NCBI GenBank assembly: GCA_023426365.1
Contig: JAFAAW010000079.1
Span: 65,772 to 129,771 of the forward strand
Reading direction: 5' to 3'
Length of the DNA: 64,000 bases
Source of the DNA: Pseudomonadota bacterium
Lineage (GTDB): Bacteria; Pseudomonadota; Alphaproteobacteria; Rhodospirillales; Magnetospirillaceae
In this document: positions 8,953 to 20,312 of the stretch, one piece after another
Numbering within the stretch: position 1 is the stretch's first letter
Layout of the letters: each line of letters starts with the position of its first letter
Position numbers and translations under genes: made by a program
Notes under the pieces: generated by a model
What the model was told of the DNA's origin: nothing
Seen by the model: only the letters and a program-made list of their open reading frames with translations
Database searches by the model: none

Positions 8953-10018
8953 GGCAGCCTCCTTCCTGGTCGAATACAAGCTCATCATCCAGCGGCGCGA
9001 AGAAGGCATCAACACCGTGCGCCAAAACTTCGGCCAAAGTGGCGGGCGCCCAGCGCGGAGTGCGATCCTTGTCCACCAGAGCGGCGCGGATGCCCTCGAA
9101 GAACTCCTCGCCGCGCAGGAAGGCGCGGGCCATGCGGTATTCACGCGCGATGGCCGCTTCAAAGGACATCCCCTTCCCTTCAGTCAATTGCCGGAAGATC
9201 ACGGCCAGGCTGGTCGGCGACGCTGCCGCCATCAATCGGGCGGCGTCGGCCAGCCATGGTTCCCCGCGCCCCTCCAGGCGCGCGACCACCGAGGAAATGT
9301 CGGCGGCGGCAAAGCATTCCTCCAGCACGGCCATGCGGTCGGGCCACGGGCTGGAATGGTTGGGCGCGCGGTGGACGCCGGCCAGCACCTGGGCGACCGA
9401 GGCGGCCGGATCGGCGCTGCCGGCGGCGCGGGCCAGGTCCCGCTTCAATCCGTCCAGTTCCGCCGACGGCACATAATGGGTGGCCAAGCCCGCCCAAAGC
9501 ATGTCCGTCGCATCCAGCCGCGCCCCGGTCAGCCCCAGGTAAAGGCCGAGACTTCCCGGTGCGCGTGACAGGAAATGGGTGCCCCCCACATCGGGGAAGA
9601 AGCCGATGGCCGCCTCGGGCATGGCGAAGACCGTGCGCTCGGTGACCACCTGATATTGCCCGTTGAGCGACAAGCCGGCGCCGCCACCCATCACCAGGCC
9701 ATCCAAAATGGCCACGTAGGGCTTGCCATAGCGGTGGATCGCACGGTTCAGGGTGTATTCCTGGCGGAACAGCATATGGTTGGCGGCCATATCGCCACGC
9801 TGGCGGGCGCTCCAGACCGCCTTGATGTCGCCGCCGGCACAAAAGGCACGGCCGCCGGCCCCTTCGATCATCACCGCGCCAATGGACGCATCCTCGGCCC
9901 ACGCCCGCAACTGGTCGTGGATGACGGGAAACTGCGCCGGTCCCAGCGCGTTAAGGACGGCAGGCCGGTTCAGACGGATAACACCCAGGCCGCCCTCGTG
10001 AAAAAACTCGGTATCCAT
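8939..10018 (-). CDS. Enoyl-CoA hydratase/isomerase family protein, probable 3-hydroxyisobutyryl-CoA hydrolase
   Basis: 359 residues, the length of the hydrolase branch of the crotonase family rather than the shorter (about 260) hydratases. It has the oxyanion-hole motifs EGAGGRAFCAGGDIKAVW and GLVMGGGAGLSLNGQY and the MPEAAIGFFPDVGG segment characteristic of HIBCH enzymes, which free 3-hydroxyisobutyrate from its CoA ester in valine breakdown. The other valine-pathway genes are not here, so substrate assignment rests on family. It is divergent from metY. Confidence 0.82.
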   Translation of the reverse strand: MDTEFFHEGGLGVIRLNRPAVLNALGPAQFPVIHDQLRAWAEDASIGAVMIEGAGGRAFCAGGDIKAVWSARQRGDMAANHMLFRQEYTLNRAIHRYGKPYVAILDGLVMGGGAGLSLNGQYQVVTERTVFAMPEAAIGFFPDVGGTHFLSRAPGSLGLYLGLTGARLDATDMLWAGLATHYVPSAELDGLKRDLARAAGSADPAASVAQVLAGVHRAPNHSSPWPDRMAVLEECFAAADISSVVARLEGRGEPWLADAARLMAAASPTSLAVIFRQLTEGKGMSFEAAIAREYRMARAFLRGEEFFEGIRAALVDKDRTPRWAPATLAEVLAHGVDAFFAPLDDELVFDQEGGCHGRA

Positions 10019-10059
10019 TCCACCCCTCGCTATAGCCTACAGATTCAGTGGATTTTTGT

Positions 10060-10147
10060 AATTGACAGCAGTTTTTTGCTGTGGAATTTTTCAATTGCCC
10101 ATGCGGCGGTTCGGCACGACGGTGTGGCCTTTCCGTCGCTGCGCCGC
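10060..10147 (+). promoter_or_regulatory. Probable promoter and structured leader of metY
   Basis: TTGACA at 10062-10067 is a full -35 match, but no good -10 lies 17 bp away (AATTTT at 10085). Downstream is a two-part hairpin: outer stem GCGGCG (10103-10108) with CGCCGC (10142-10147) and inner stem GACGG (10118-10122) with CCGTC (10133-10137). It ends about 20 bp before the metY ribosome-binding site. I looked for the SAM-II riboswitch core common before alphaproteobacterial met genes and did not see it. Confidence 0.35.
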
Positions 10148-10183
10148 CAGCCACTTTGCGCGTCGCTATAACAGGAGATCCAA

Positions 10184-12656
<2,473 letters not shown>

Positions 12657-12713
12657 AGCGGCGGGCGCCTTGACGCCTGGCCCGGCCCAGCGGGCCGGCG
12701 CGAACGCTCACCA

Positions 12714-12763
12714 TTCCATGAAGGAAAAGGCCGTGGTCGTCCACGGCCTTTTCCTTCATGGAA
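12714..12763. terminator. Long bidirectional terminator: 23-bp perfect inverted repeat
   Basis: Arms 12714-12736 and 12741-12763 are exact reverse complements around the loop TCGT. The GC core GGCCGTGG is flanked by A-rich and T-rich runs, so the hairpin can end transcription on both strands. It follows hemB by about 57 bp. Confidence 0.85.
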
Positions 12764-12892
12764 CAACACGGAGCCGCTGTTATTAACCAAGGTCAAATAT
12801 CAAGGGTACGAAGTCGCGTTAACATTGCCATAAAGCACACTGAATATGCGCACTTTCTTTTATGCGCATCATCACATGAGCGGGAGGCAAGA

Positions 12893-13384
12893 ATGCGGCG
12901 ATTTGCATTGGCTGGACTGATGGTGGCTGTACTGGCGACCCCGGCGCTGGCCAACGACAAGGAAAACGTCAATCCCAGTTGCGTCCTGGCGCCCGAGGCC
13001 AATTGCGGCTGGGCGGAACTGCGCAAGCTGAAAGCCCCCGGCAAGGATCTGCGCGACAGCCAGTTCCTGGCCACCCGCCTGGACGAAGCCGATCTGTCCG
13101 GCGCCAACCTGTCCGGCTCGCACCTGCAATTGACCAATTTCCACAAGGCCAATCTGAAGGGCGCCGATCTGTCCTATTCGCACATGCATGCGGTCAATTT
13201 GGTCGGGGCCAATCTGGAAGGCGCCAACCTGGAAGGCGTCAACCTGCTGGATGCCAATTTGACCGGGGCCAACCTCAAGGGCGCCAACATCAAGAGGGTG
13301 CTGTGGACCGCCGCAGCGCTTTCCGGGGCGACCTGGGTGGACGGCCGTATCTGCGCCGAAGGGTCCAAGGGCGAGTGCCGCTGA
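12893..13384 (+). CDS. Exported pentapeptide-repeat protein
   Basis: 163 residues from the ATG at 12893 with GGGAGG upstream; the open frame extends further 5' but lacks a good start. A signal peptide (MRRFALAGLMVAVLATPALA) is followed by about 45 residues with two cysteines and then a right-handed pentapeptide-repeat coil of roughly 16 A(D/N)Lxx units (about residues 55-140), for example DLSGANLSGSHLQLTNF. A short capped tail has one more cysteine pair. Such repeats mediate protein contacts; the partner is unknown. It has its own promoter region and terminator. Confidence 0.85.
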   Translation: MRRFALAGLMVAVLATPALANDKENVNPSCVLAPEANCGWAELRKLKAPGKDLRDSQFLATRLDEADLSGANLSGSHLQLTNFHKANLKGADLSYSHMHAVNLVGANLEGANLEGVNLLDANLTGANLKGANIKRVLWTAAALSGATWVDGRICAEGSKGECR

Positions 13385-13417
13385 ACCGCCCCATTCTCTG
13401 AGCCGCTTGGCTCAAGG

Positions 13418-13449
13418 AAAAACCCCCGCCGGATGACGGCGGGGGTTTT
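13418..13449. terminator. Bidirectional terminator between convergent genes
   Basis: CCCCCGCCG (13423-13431) and CGGCGGGGG (13437-13445) form a 9-bp stem, with AAAAA before and TTTT after. It can serve the pentapeptide gene rightward and the GH17 gene leftward. Confidence 0.85.
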
Positions 13450-13452
13450 GCT

Positions 13453-15201
13453 TTACTTCCTCAAGCGCCACTCGGCCACATATGGCAGGGCCATGACCGC
13501 CACCATGGCGGCCCATACCAGCATTTCCCCGTTGGCATAGGAAATCCGCACCAGCAACGGCAATTGCTCGGCAAAGGTCTGATGCATGGTCTGGAAGTCC
13601 TCGCCCAGATAGAGGGCCAAGGATTCCGACAGCGGCGCCAGCACCACGGCCACCGCCAGCGCGATGGTCATTTCGCGGGCGGCCGCAGGGCGCGGCGGCA
13701 CGCCGCCCGCAAACAGGCGGCTGATCGCGAACGCCTTTCGCCACGGCATGTCCAGCACCCACAGGCGGATCAGCGCCCAGCCGGTCAGCCCGACACACGG
13801 CACCAGGAATTCCAGGTTGGGAATGTCCCGATAGCGGCCGTTGAAGAACAGCAACAGCGTCACCACCCAGGCCAGCACGGCATAGGCGATGGCGAAACGC
13901 TCGCCCCACAGGCTGTGGGCCGGCTCGGCCCCCGTGCGCAGCGAGGGCGCGGCGACCTTGAGGATTAACCCTGCGAAAGCCGCATGGGCGGCGATGCGCA
14001 GCACGGTGATCAGGTCACGGATGACCGGTTCCACCGCCAGCCAGGCCTTGGACCCGGGCAGCAGCGTCGCCACCAGCCAGATGATGCGGTCGCTGTCGCG
14101 CGTCACCCAGGCATTGGTCGCCTGCCAGACCACGCAAGCGGCCAGGATTTGGGTGAAGCCCGCCACCACCAGGGCACGGCCGGGCGCATAGGCATCGGCG
14201 CGGCGCAGGAAGAACAGGGCCGCCAGCATGCCCAGCAGCGCGGAGCCGGCACCATGGCGCAGCCAGTCCGGGTTCTCCTGCACCGGTCCGGACATGCTGA
14301 ACTTCACCCGCCGGTCCGCGTCCTCGACGCCCCAGAAGGCACCGACGGTACCCTCCAGCTTGGCTTTCCACGGCTGGTCAAAGGCTTCGACCACGTTGTA
14401 GTCAAAGCCGTTTTCCTTGGACACCTGGGCCAGCGTGCGCACGAACAGCGCGGCATTTTCCACGTTGACCGCCGCCGGGCCGCGGTTGCGGCCCTTGGTC
14501 GGCCATCCAGCCTCGCCGATCAGGATGGGCTTGCCGGGAAAGCGCTCCTGCATCATGCGATAGATCTTGACGATGTGTTGGGCGGCGTCTTCCACCCCGA
14601 TGGGTTCATCCTCCCAATAGGGCAGGATGTGGATGGTGATGTAATCCACCTCGTCCGCCACCTGGGGATAGCGCAGATAGAACGCCCAAACGTCGGCATA
14701 GGACACCGGCTGCTTCACCGCCGCCCGCACCTTGCGGATATAAGCGATCAACTCGTCCGGCTTGAGATCCTGGCGCAGCAGCACCTCGTTGCCGACGATG
14801 ACCCGCTTAATGCTATCGGGATAGTCGTTGGCCGCCTTGATCAGGGCGTCCACCTCGGCCGCGTTGATGTCCAGCTTCTTGCCCAGCCAGGCGGAGTGCG
14901 TGACCTCGATGCCGTATTTGCGGGCCAGTTCCGGCACGATGTCCATGCCTTCGCGCGAGGTGTAGGTGCGCACGCCGCGGGTCACGCCGGCCAGGCCCTT
15001 CAGGTCCTCCTCGACCTGGGCCGGCGTCGGATATTCCTGTGCGATCGGGCTTTGGCCGCGACGGAACGGCGCGAACGACACCGACGGGAATGGCTCGTTG
15101 AAGGCAAGACCAACCGGGATCGGCCGGTTGAACCACCACCAGCCGGCAATGCTGCCGAAGGCGGTGGCAAGTATGATCAGCAGGACGGTAGGAAGACGCA
15201 T
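13453..15201 (-). CDS. Membrane-anchored GH17-family beta-glucanase/transglycosylase-like protein
   Basis: 582 residues. One N-terminal membrane helix (about 4-23) anchors a TIM-barrel GH17 domain (about 28-320) followed by seven or eight further membrane helices (about 325-580). The GH17 acid/base glutamate is visible in VIVGNEVLLR (Glu139) and the nucleophile in ILIGEAGWPTKGRN (Glu230). GH17 enzymes cleave or rearrange beta-1,3-glucans, and membrane-linked relatives take part in bacterial cyclic or branched beta-glucan synthesis (for example NdvC-like proteins of Bradyrhizobium). No glucan synthase gene is adjacent, so the substrate is inferred from family only. Confidence 0.75.
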   Translation of the reverse strand: MRLPTVLLIILATAFGSIAGWWWFNRPIPVGLAFNEPFPSVSFAPFRRGQSPIAQEYPTPAQVEEDLKGLAGVTRGVRTYTSREGMDIVPELARKYGIEVTHSAWLGKKLDINAAEVDALIKAANDYPDSIKRVIVGNEVLLRQDLKPDELIAYIRKVRAAVKQPVSYADVWAFYLRYPQVADEVDYITIHILPYWEDEPIGVEDAAQHIVKIYRMMQERFPGKPILIGEAGWPTKGRNRGPAAVNVENAALFVRTLAQVSKENGFDYNVVEAFDQPWKAKLEGTVGAFWGVEDADRRVKFSMSGPVQENPDWLRHGAGSALLGMLAALFFLRRADAYAPGRALVVAGFTQILAACVVWQATNAWVTRDSDRIIWLVATLLPGSKAWLAVEPVIRDLITVLRIAAHAAFAGLILKVAAPSLRTGAEPAHSLWGERFAIAYAVLAWVVTLLLFFNGRYRDIPNLEFLVPCVGLTGWALIRLWVLDMPWRKAFAISRLFAGGVPPRPAAAREMTIALAVAVVLAPLSESLALYLGEDFQTMHQTFAEQLPLLVRISYANGEMLVWAAMVAVMALPYVAEWRLRK

Positions 15202-15243
15202 GGGATCGGGCTCTTGATTCCGCCGAACGGGCAGCCCGTCATA

Positions 15244-18200
15244 CTAGATTTCCTCCACCTCCACCACCCCGGGAACCGAGCGCAGGGCATTCATGAAGCC
15301 GGGATTGAGCTGAATGGTTCGGCCGATTCCCAGCTCCACCTCTCGCTTTTCCACTTGCGCCACGATGATGATCCGGTTGCGGCCCCTGCCCTCCCTTTCG
15401 ACCAGTTGGGACAAGGTGGGCAGTGGCGCCGGATCGCGCACGAAGATGCGCAAGCCGGCGGCGGCGCGCGCCGCCTCCTGATCCAGCGAGGCGATCCGCT
15501 GGCAGGTCATGCGGACCTGCTCGTCCTCCAGCTTGGCGTCCACCTCCAGCAACAAAGGCCCGCCCGCATCCAGCAACTCGCGCGAGGCCGCCAGGGTTTC
15601 CGAGAACACCGTCACCTCGAACATGCCCGACGAATCCGACAACGTCAGGAAGGCGTAGCGGCTGCCCTTGGCGGAGGTTCGCTCCTGCTTGGCCAGCAGC
15701 GACCCCGCCAGCTTGACCCGGCCCTTGCCACCGCCTTGCAGGTGCCCCTGCAACTCGGCGATCTTGACCACGCCCAGCCGCTTGAGGCTTTTGGCGAAGG
15801 CGTCGAGCGGGTGGGCCGACAGGTAAAAGCCGATGGCGTCGAATTCCTGGCTGAGCTTTTCATGCGGCGACCAGTCCGAGGCGTTCTCCAGCTTGGGCGC
15901 GGGCGCGATGTTGCCCCCCAGCAGGCTCATCTGGCTGGACTCGCGCTGCTCGGTCTCGGCGGCGCCATAGCGCAAAAGGGGTTCGCAATTCTTGAACACC
16001 TTGCCGCGATTCCTTTCCAGGCAATCGAACACGCCGGCGCGCACCATGTTTTCCATCTGGCGGCGGTTCAGTTGCTTGGTGTCCAGGCGGCGGGCGAAGT
16101 CGAACAGGTCCCTGTAAGGGCCGTTGGCGTCGCGTTCCTCGACGATCTGGCGGCAGGCGCCCTCGCCCACATTCTTGAGCGCCGCCAGGGCATAGCGCAC
16201 CGCCAGCGAGCCGTCCGGCAGCTTTTCCACCGAGAACTCGGCGCGCGACTTGTTGATGTCGGGCGGCAGCAGCTTGATCTTGAGGCGGTCCAGCTCCTGG
16301 CGCGACGAATTGAGCTTGTCGGTGTTGCTCATTTCGTAGGTCATGGTCGCCGCCATGAACTCGGCCGGATGGTTGGCCTTCAGCCATGCGGTCTGGTAGG
16401 CGATCAGCGCATAGCAGGCGGCGTGCGACTTGTTGAAGCCGTATTCGGCGAACTTGGCCACCTTGTCGAAGATCAGGGAAGCGTCTTCCTCCTTCACCCC
16501 GCGCGCCACGGCGCCATCGACGAACAGCTTGCGCTGCGCCTCCATCTCCTCGCGGATCTTCTTGCCCATGGCGCGGCGCAGCAAATCCGCACCGCCCAGG
16601 GAATAGCCGGCCAGCACCTGGGCGAGCTGCATCACCTGTTCCTGGTAGACCATGATCCCGAAGGTTTCCTTCAGGATCGGTTCCAACAGGGGATGCATGT
16701 AATCGGGTTCTTCCCGGCCGTGCTTGCAGGCGATGTAGCGCGGGATCTGATCCATGGGGCCGGGGCGGTAGAGCGCCACCACCGCGATCAGGTCTTCCAG
16801 CCGGTTGGGGTGCATCTTGCGCAGCACGTCGCGCATGCCCGCCGATTCCAACTGGAACACGCCGGCGGTATCGCCCCGGGTCAGCAGCTCGTAGGTCAAC
16901 TGGTCGTCCAGCGGCAAGGCCGACAGATCGACGTCGATGCCCTTGGTCCTCTTGATGTGCTTGCAGGCGGTGACCATCACGGTCAGCGTCTTGAGGCCCA
17001 GGAAGTCGAACTTGACCAGGCCGGTGCTTTCCACCCACTTCATGTTGAACTGGGTGACCGGCATGTCCGAGCGCGGGTCTCGGTAGAGTGCCACAAGCTG
17101 GTCCAGCGGGCGGTCGCCGATCACCACGCCGGCGGCGTGCGTGGAGGCATGGCGGTACAGCCCCTCCAGCTTCATGGCCATGTCGATCAGGTGGCGGACC
17201 GTCTCGTCGCTCTCGCGCGCTTCCTTGAACAGCGGCTCGATGTCGAGCGCCTGTTCCAGGGTCACTGGGTTGGCCGGGTTGTTGGGCACCATCTTGCAGA
17301 TGCGGTCCACCTGGCCATAGGGCATCTGCAACACGCGGCCGACGTCGCGCAGCACCGCGCGCGCCTGCAGCTTGCCGAAGGTGATGATCTGGGCCACGTG
17401 GTCGTAGCCGTATTTGTTCTGCACGTACTTGATCGTCTCTTCGCGCCGGTCCTGGCAGAAGTCGATATCGAAGTCGGGCATGGAAACGCGTTCGGGATTG
17501 AGGAATCGCTCGAACAGCAGGCCCCAGCGCAAGGGGTCGAGATCGGTGATGGTCAGCGCCCACGCCACCGCCGAACCGGCACCCGAGCCACGGCCCGGGC
17601 CTACGGGAATGTCGTGCGCCTTGGACCACTGGATGAAGTCGGACACGATCAGGAAGTAGCCGGGGAAGCCCATCTGCTCGATGATGCCGACCTCGTACTC
17701 GATACGCTCCCGGTACGGTTTTGCCGCGTGCTCCTTTTCCTCATCGGTCATGCCGGGCTGGAAGACGTGCTTCTCCAGCCGCATGGCAAGGCCTTCCCAG
17801 CACTTCTTGCGCAGCACTTCGGCCTCGGTCAGGCCGTCCATGCGATAGGGCGGCAGCAGCGGCTTGCGCTTGGTCACCATGAAGGCGGTACGCTGGGCCA
17901 CCACCAGGGTGTTGTCGCAGGCCTCGGGCAGGTCGGCGAACAGCTCGCGCATCTCGGCCGGCGACTTCAGATAGTGCTCGGGCGTCAGCCGCCGGCGGTC
18001 GTCCTGAGACACATAGGCGCCGTCCGCGATGCAGATCAGCGCGTCGTGCGCCTCGTACATCTCGCGGTTGGGGAAATAGGCCTGGTTGGTCGCCACCAGC
18101 GGCAGGTCGTGCTTATAGGCCAGGTCCACCAGCGCCGGCTCGACCCGGTCCTCCTCCTCCAGTCCGTGGCGTTGCAGTTCCACATAGGCCCGGCCCGGGA

Positions 18201-18708
18201 ATGCCTGGGCCAGACGCACCAGGGTGATCTCGGCGCGGTCCTTCTGGCCCTCCAGCAGCAGCCGGTTGACCGGGCCGCCGGTCGAGCCGGTCAGCAGGAT
18301 CAGGCCATCCGAAAGCAGCTCCAGGTCGCGATACGAGATTTGCGGCGTCTCGCCGCCGGGGGTCTCCAGATAGGCCTTGGAGACCAGCTTCATCAGGTTG
18401 GCGTAGCCGGTTTCGGACTGGCACAGCAGCACGATCCAGTCCGGTTCCGGGCGGCGGCCGTCCTTGTTGGGCGCATCCCCCTCGCGCCGGACCGCCAACT
18501 GCACGCCGATGATGGGCTGGACGCCGGAATCGGAGCAGTAGGTGGAGAATTCCAGCGCACCGAACAGGTTGGCCTTGTCGGCGATTCCCACCGCGGGCAT
18601 GCCCTTCTTGTCGCACATCTTGACCAATTCCTTGATCCTGATGGCGCCTTCGGACAGCGAGTATGCGGTATGGACGCGAAGGTGTACGAAGTCTGCGTGA
18701 TTGGGCAT
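15244..18708 (-). CDS. dnaE: DNA polymerase III alpha subunit
   Basis: 1154 residues from the ATG at 18706-18708 (MPNHADFVHLRVHTAYS); an earlier in-frame ATG adds 13 residues but is less likely. It is the replicative polymerase. Parts in order: PHP domain starting FVHLRVHTAYSLSEGA, palm motifs PVGPGRGSGAGSAVAWAL and PDFDIDFCQDRREE, thumb/fingers region with ITFGKLQARAVLRDVGRV, GYSLGGADLLRRAMGKK and FAEYGFNKSHAACYAL, and a C-terminal OB-fold and tail. Length is normal for the DnaE1 class. It sits between an HD phosphohydrolase and the GH17 gene; the link is positional only. Confidence 0.97.
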   Translation of the reverse strand: MPNHADFVHLRVHTAYSLSEGAIRIKELVKMCDKKGMPAVGIADKANLFGALEFSTYCSDSGVQPIIGVQLAVRREGDAPNKDGRRPEPDWIVLLCQSETGYANLMKLVSKAYLETPGGETPQISYRDLELLSDGLILLTGSTGGPVNRLLLEGQKDRAEITLVRLAQAFPGRAYVELQRHGLEEEDRVEPALVDLAYKHDLPLVATNQAYFPNREMYEAHDALICIADGAYVSQDDRRRLTPEHYLKSPAEMRELFADLPEACDNTLVVAQRTAFMVTKRKPLLPPYRMDGLTEAEVLRKKCWEGLAMRLEKHVFQPGMTDEEKEHAAKPYRERIEYEVGIIEQMGFPGYFLIVSDFIQWSKAHDIPVGPGRGSGAGSAVAWALTITDLDPLRWGLLFERFLNPERVSMPDFDIDFCQDRREETIKYVQNKYGYDHVAQIITFGKLQARAVLRDVGRVLQMPYGQVDRICKMVPNNPANPVTLEQALDIEPLFKEARESDETVRHLIDMAMKLEGLYRHASTHAAGVVIGDRPLDQLVALYRDPRSDMPVTQFNMKWVESTGLVKFDFLGLKTLTVMVTACKHIKRTKGIDVDLSALPLDDQLTYELLTRGDTAGVFQLESAGMRDVLRKMHPNRLEDLIAVVALYRPGPMDQIPRYIACKHGREEPDYMHPLLEPILKETFGIMVYQEQVMQLAQVLAGYSLGGADLLRRAMGKKIREEMEAQRKLFVDGAVARGVKEEDASLIFDKVAKFAEYGFNKSHAACYALIAYQTAWLKANHPAEFMAATMTYEMSNTDKLNSSRQELDRLKIKLLPPDINKSRAEFSVEKLPDGSLAVRYALAALKNVGEGACRQIVEERDANGPYRDLFDFARRLDTKQLNRRQMENMVRAGVFDCLERNRGKVFKNCEPLLRYGAAETEQRESSQMSLLGGNIAPAPKLENASDWSPHEKLSQEFDAIGFYLSAHPLDAFAKSLKRLGVVKIAELQGHLQGGGKGRVKLAGSLLAKQERTSAKGSRYAFLTLSDSSGMFEVTVFSETLAASRELLDAGGPLLLEVDAKLEDEQVRMTCQRIASLDQEAARAAAGLRIFVRDPAPLPTLSQLVEREGRGRNRIIIVAQVEKREVELGIGRTIQLNPGFMNALRSVPGVVEVEEI

Positions 18709-18715
18709 GGCGGCC

Positions 18716-19969
18716 CTATGATGCAGCCATGCCCCCCTCAAGGGCAATCGCCTCTTTCCAATAGGCGGTCAGATCGTCCTTGACCACCTCGACCACCTGA
18801 CGGTCCAGTTTGCCGCCGAACACCATCCCGTCCAGAATGGCCATGATCTCCTCAGGCGCCAGCGGCTGACGATAGGGACGGCGCTGGGCCAGGGCCTGCA
18901 GCACGTCGGCGACGGCCACGATGCGGGCTTCCAGCGGCAGGTTGCCGTTTTCCAGGTGGAACGGATATCCCTGGCCGGAAACGTATTCGTGATGGAAGGC
19001 CGCCCATCGCGCCACCGGCCCGTCCCCGAAGGCCCGGCGCAGCACCTCGAACGTATCGAAGGCATGGCGTGCCATGCGCCGCCGTTCCTCGGCGGTCAGC
19101 GGCCCCTGCTTGTCCAGCAATTCGTCGGGGACGCGCAATTTGCCGATGTCATGCAAGAGCGCCGCCACCTCCAACTGGTCCTGGGTGGCCGCATCCAGTC
19201 CGAAATGGCGCGCAAGGCGCATGGCGACGCGCGCCACCCCCACGGAATGCCGTTCGGTGTAGGGGCTTTTGGCGTCAATGATGCGGCCGAACATGGCGGC
19301 CAGCGCCTTGATCTCGGTGGGCGACAGGATGACCGGCGGGGCCGCCGACAAATGCTGCTGCACCCGTTCGCGCAGGGACGGCTCCTCCTGCACGAACCAA
19401 AACGCCTCACGCACGGCCAGTTCGCGGAAAACCTCCATCAGCTCGGGGGCGAAATGGCTTCCCTCGTAGCGCGACAGCACGTCCACCACCGGCCGGCCTT
19501 CGGCCACGCCCCGCATGCGGACCGCGTCGGCACGATCGACAAGGTGGATGAGATTGGCGAGCAGGGCGACGGTGCCCTCCACGCCGCGGTGACGCAGTTG
19601 CTCCCACGGCGTGTGGTGTTCCAGAACGACCGGCGCCAGGAGGGCAAGCGACGGCACGCCCCCGAGATAGGCGAAACCGCGCTCGCAATGGGCGTGCTCG
19701 CCGTCCCACGTGATCTCGTTGACCAGATTGCGGTGTTCGCGGGTCGAGGACACCCCGCAATCATGGAGCAGGCCGGCCTGGAGAAGATGGTGGATGCGTG
19801 CCTCGGGCCATTCCAGCCCCGCGGCGCACATGACCGCCATCAGGCCGACGCGGTGGCCGTGGCCGACATCGTCCACGCCAATGAAGTCAAGGGCATCGGA
19901 AAGGGCGAGAACGACCCGGTCCAGATCGACGGGGGCGCCTGCGGGAAAGGCATCGGCATTGGGTGACAT
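18716..19969 (-). CDS. Double HD-domain phosphohydrolase, HD-GYP type
   Basis: 417 residues with two HD modules. The C-terminal one (about 225-395) is an HD-GYP domain: HSVGVARVA (His241), LLHDIGKLRVP (His273-Asp274), RHAF (His302), FHHEYVSGQGYP (His326-His327, GYP kept) and LEARIVAVADVLQALAQRRPYR. HD-GYP enzymes hydrolyse cyclic di-GMP. The N-terminal module (about 15-190) also keeps HGHRVG, LLHDCG (His69-Asp70), EHAHCERG (His94) and LEHHTPW (His118-His119), so it too may bind metal, though it lacks GYP. No receiver or sensor domain is present. It lies 7 bp upstream of dnaE. Confidence 0.82.
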   Translation of the reverse strand: MSPNADAFPAGAPVDLDRVVLALSDALDFIGVDDVGHGHRVGLMAVMCAAGLEWPEARIHHLLQAGLLHDCGVSSTREHRNLVNEITWDGEHAHCERGFAYLGGVPSLALLAPVVLEHHTPWEQLRHRGVEGTVALLANLIHLVDRADAVRMRGVAEGRPVVDVLSRYEGSHFAPELMEVFRELAVREAFWFVQEEPSLRERVQQHLSAAPPVILSPTEIKALAAMFGRIIDAKSPYTERHSVGVARVAMRLARHFGLDAATQDQLEVAALLHDIGKLRVPDELLDKQGPLTAEERRRMARHAFDTFEVLRRAFGDGPVARWAAFHHEYVSGQGYPFHLENGNLPLEARIVAVADVLQALAQRRPYRQPLAPEEIMAILDGMVFGGKLDRQVVEVVKDDLTAYWKEAIALEGGMAAS

Positions 19970-20018
19970 GGCCGGCCTCCTTGGTTCCCGTCATTATAGC
20001 GCAATCCGTGCGTCGTGG

Positions 20019-20312
20019 TCAGCGCTTACGCACATCCCGCGGCCAGTCCATGTATTCCGGCGGCCTTTTGCGCACCCAGCGAATGAACTTCGCCATCTGG
20101 GGATCGGCGCGCACGGCTTCCGCGGTGGCATAGTCGCGCGCAAGTTCGCGTTCGCTGAACCGCGCATGAAGCGTGCGGTGACAGACGCGGTGAAGCAGCG
20201 CCGTCTCGCACCCACCCTGGGATTTGGGAATCCAGTGATGTTCATCCACCGATGGCCCGGCAATCATGGGCCGGCCGCAGATGGGACACGGCCCCAGACC
20301 CGCGCCGCTCAT
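20019..20312 (-). CDS. Small HNH-family protein
   Basis: 97 residues. A CPICGRPM zinc knuckle near the N-terminus is followed by the HNH signature DEHHWIPKSQGG, then LHRVCHRTLHARFSERELA, giving a full His-Asn/His-His style metal site with the second Cys in VCH. A basic tail (VRKRPPEYMDWPRDVRKR) follows. HNH proteins are usually nucleases; a stand-alone enzyme this small may be a housekeeping nuclease or a relic. Its ATG overlaps the stop of the preceding 65-residue gene by 4 bp. Confidence 0.72.
   Translation of the reverse strand: MSGAGLGPCPICGRPMIAGPSVDEHHWIPKSQGGCETALLHRVCHRTLHARFSERELARDYATAEAVRADPQMAKFIRWVRKRPPEYMDWPRDVRKR

Noticed and set aside
12714..12763. The long inverted repeat as the end of an insertion sequence
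   Set aside because: No transposase is near and both arms are adjacent, as in a hairpin, not as element ends. Its position after hemB fits a terminator.
13984..18783. A 1599-codon open frame on the + strand across dnaE
   Set aside because: It is the antisense shadow of dnaE and the GH17 gene. In DNA this GC-rich, stop codons are rare on the opposite strand. The translation is low-complexity His/Arg/Gln/Gly and contains no recognisable domain.
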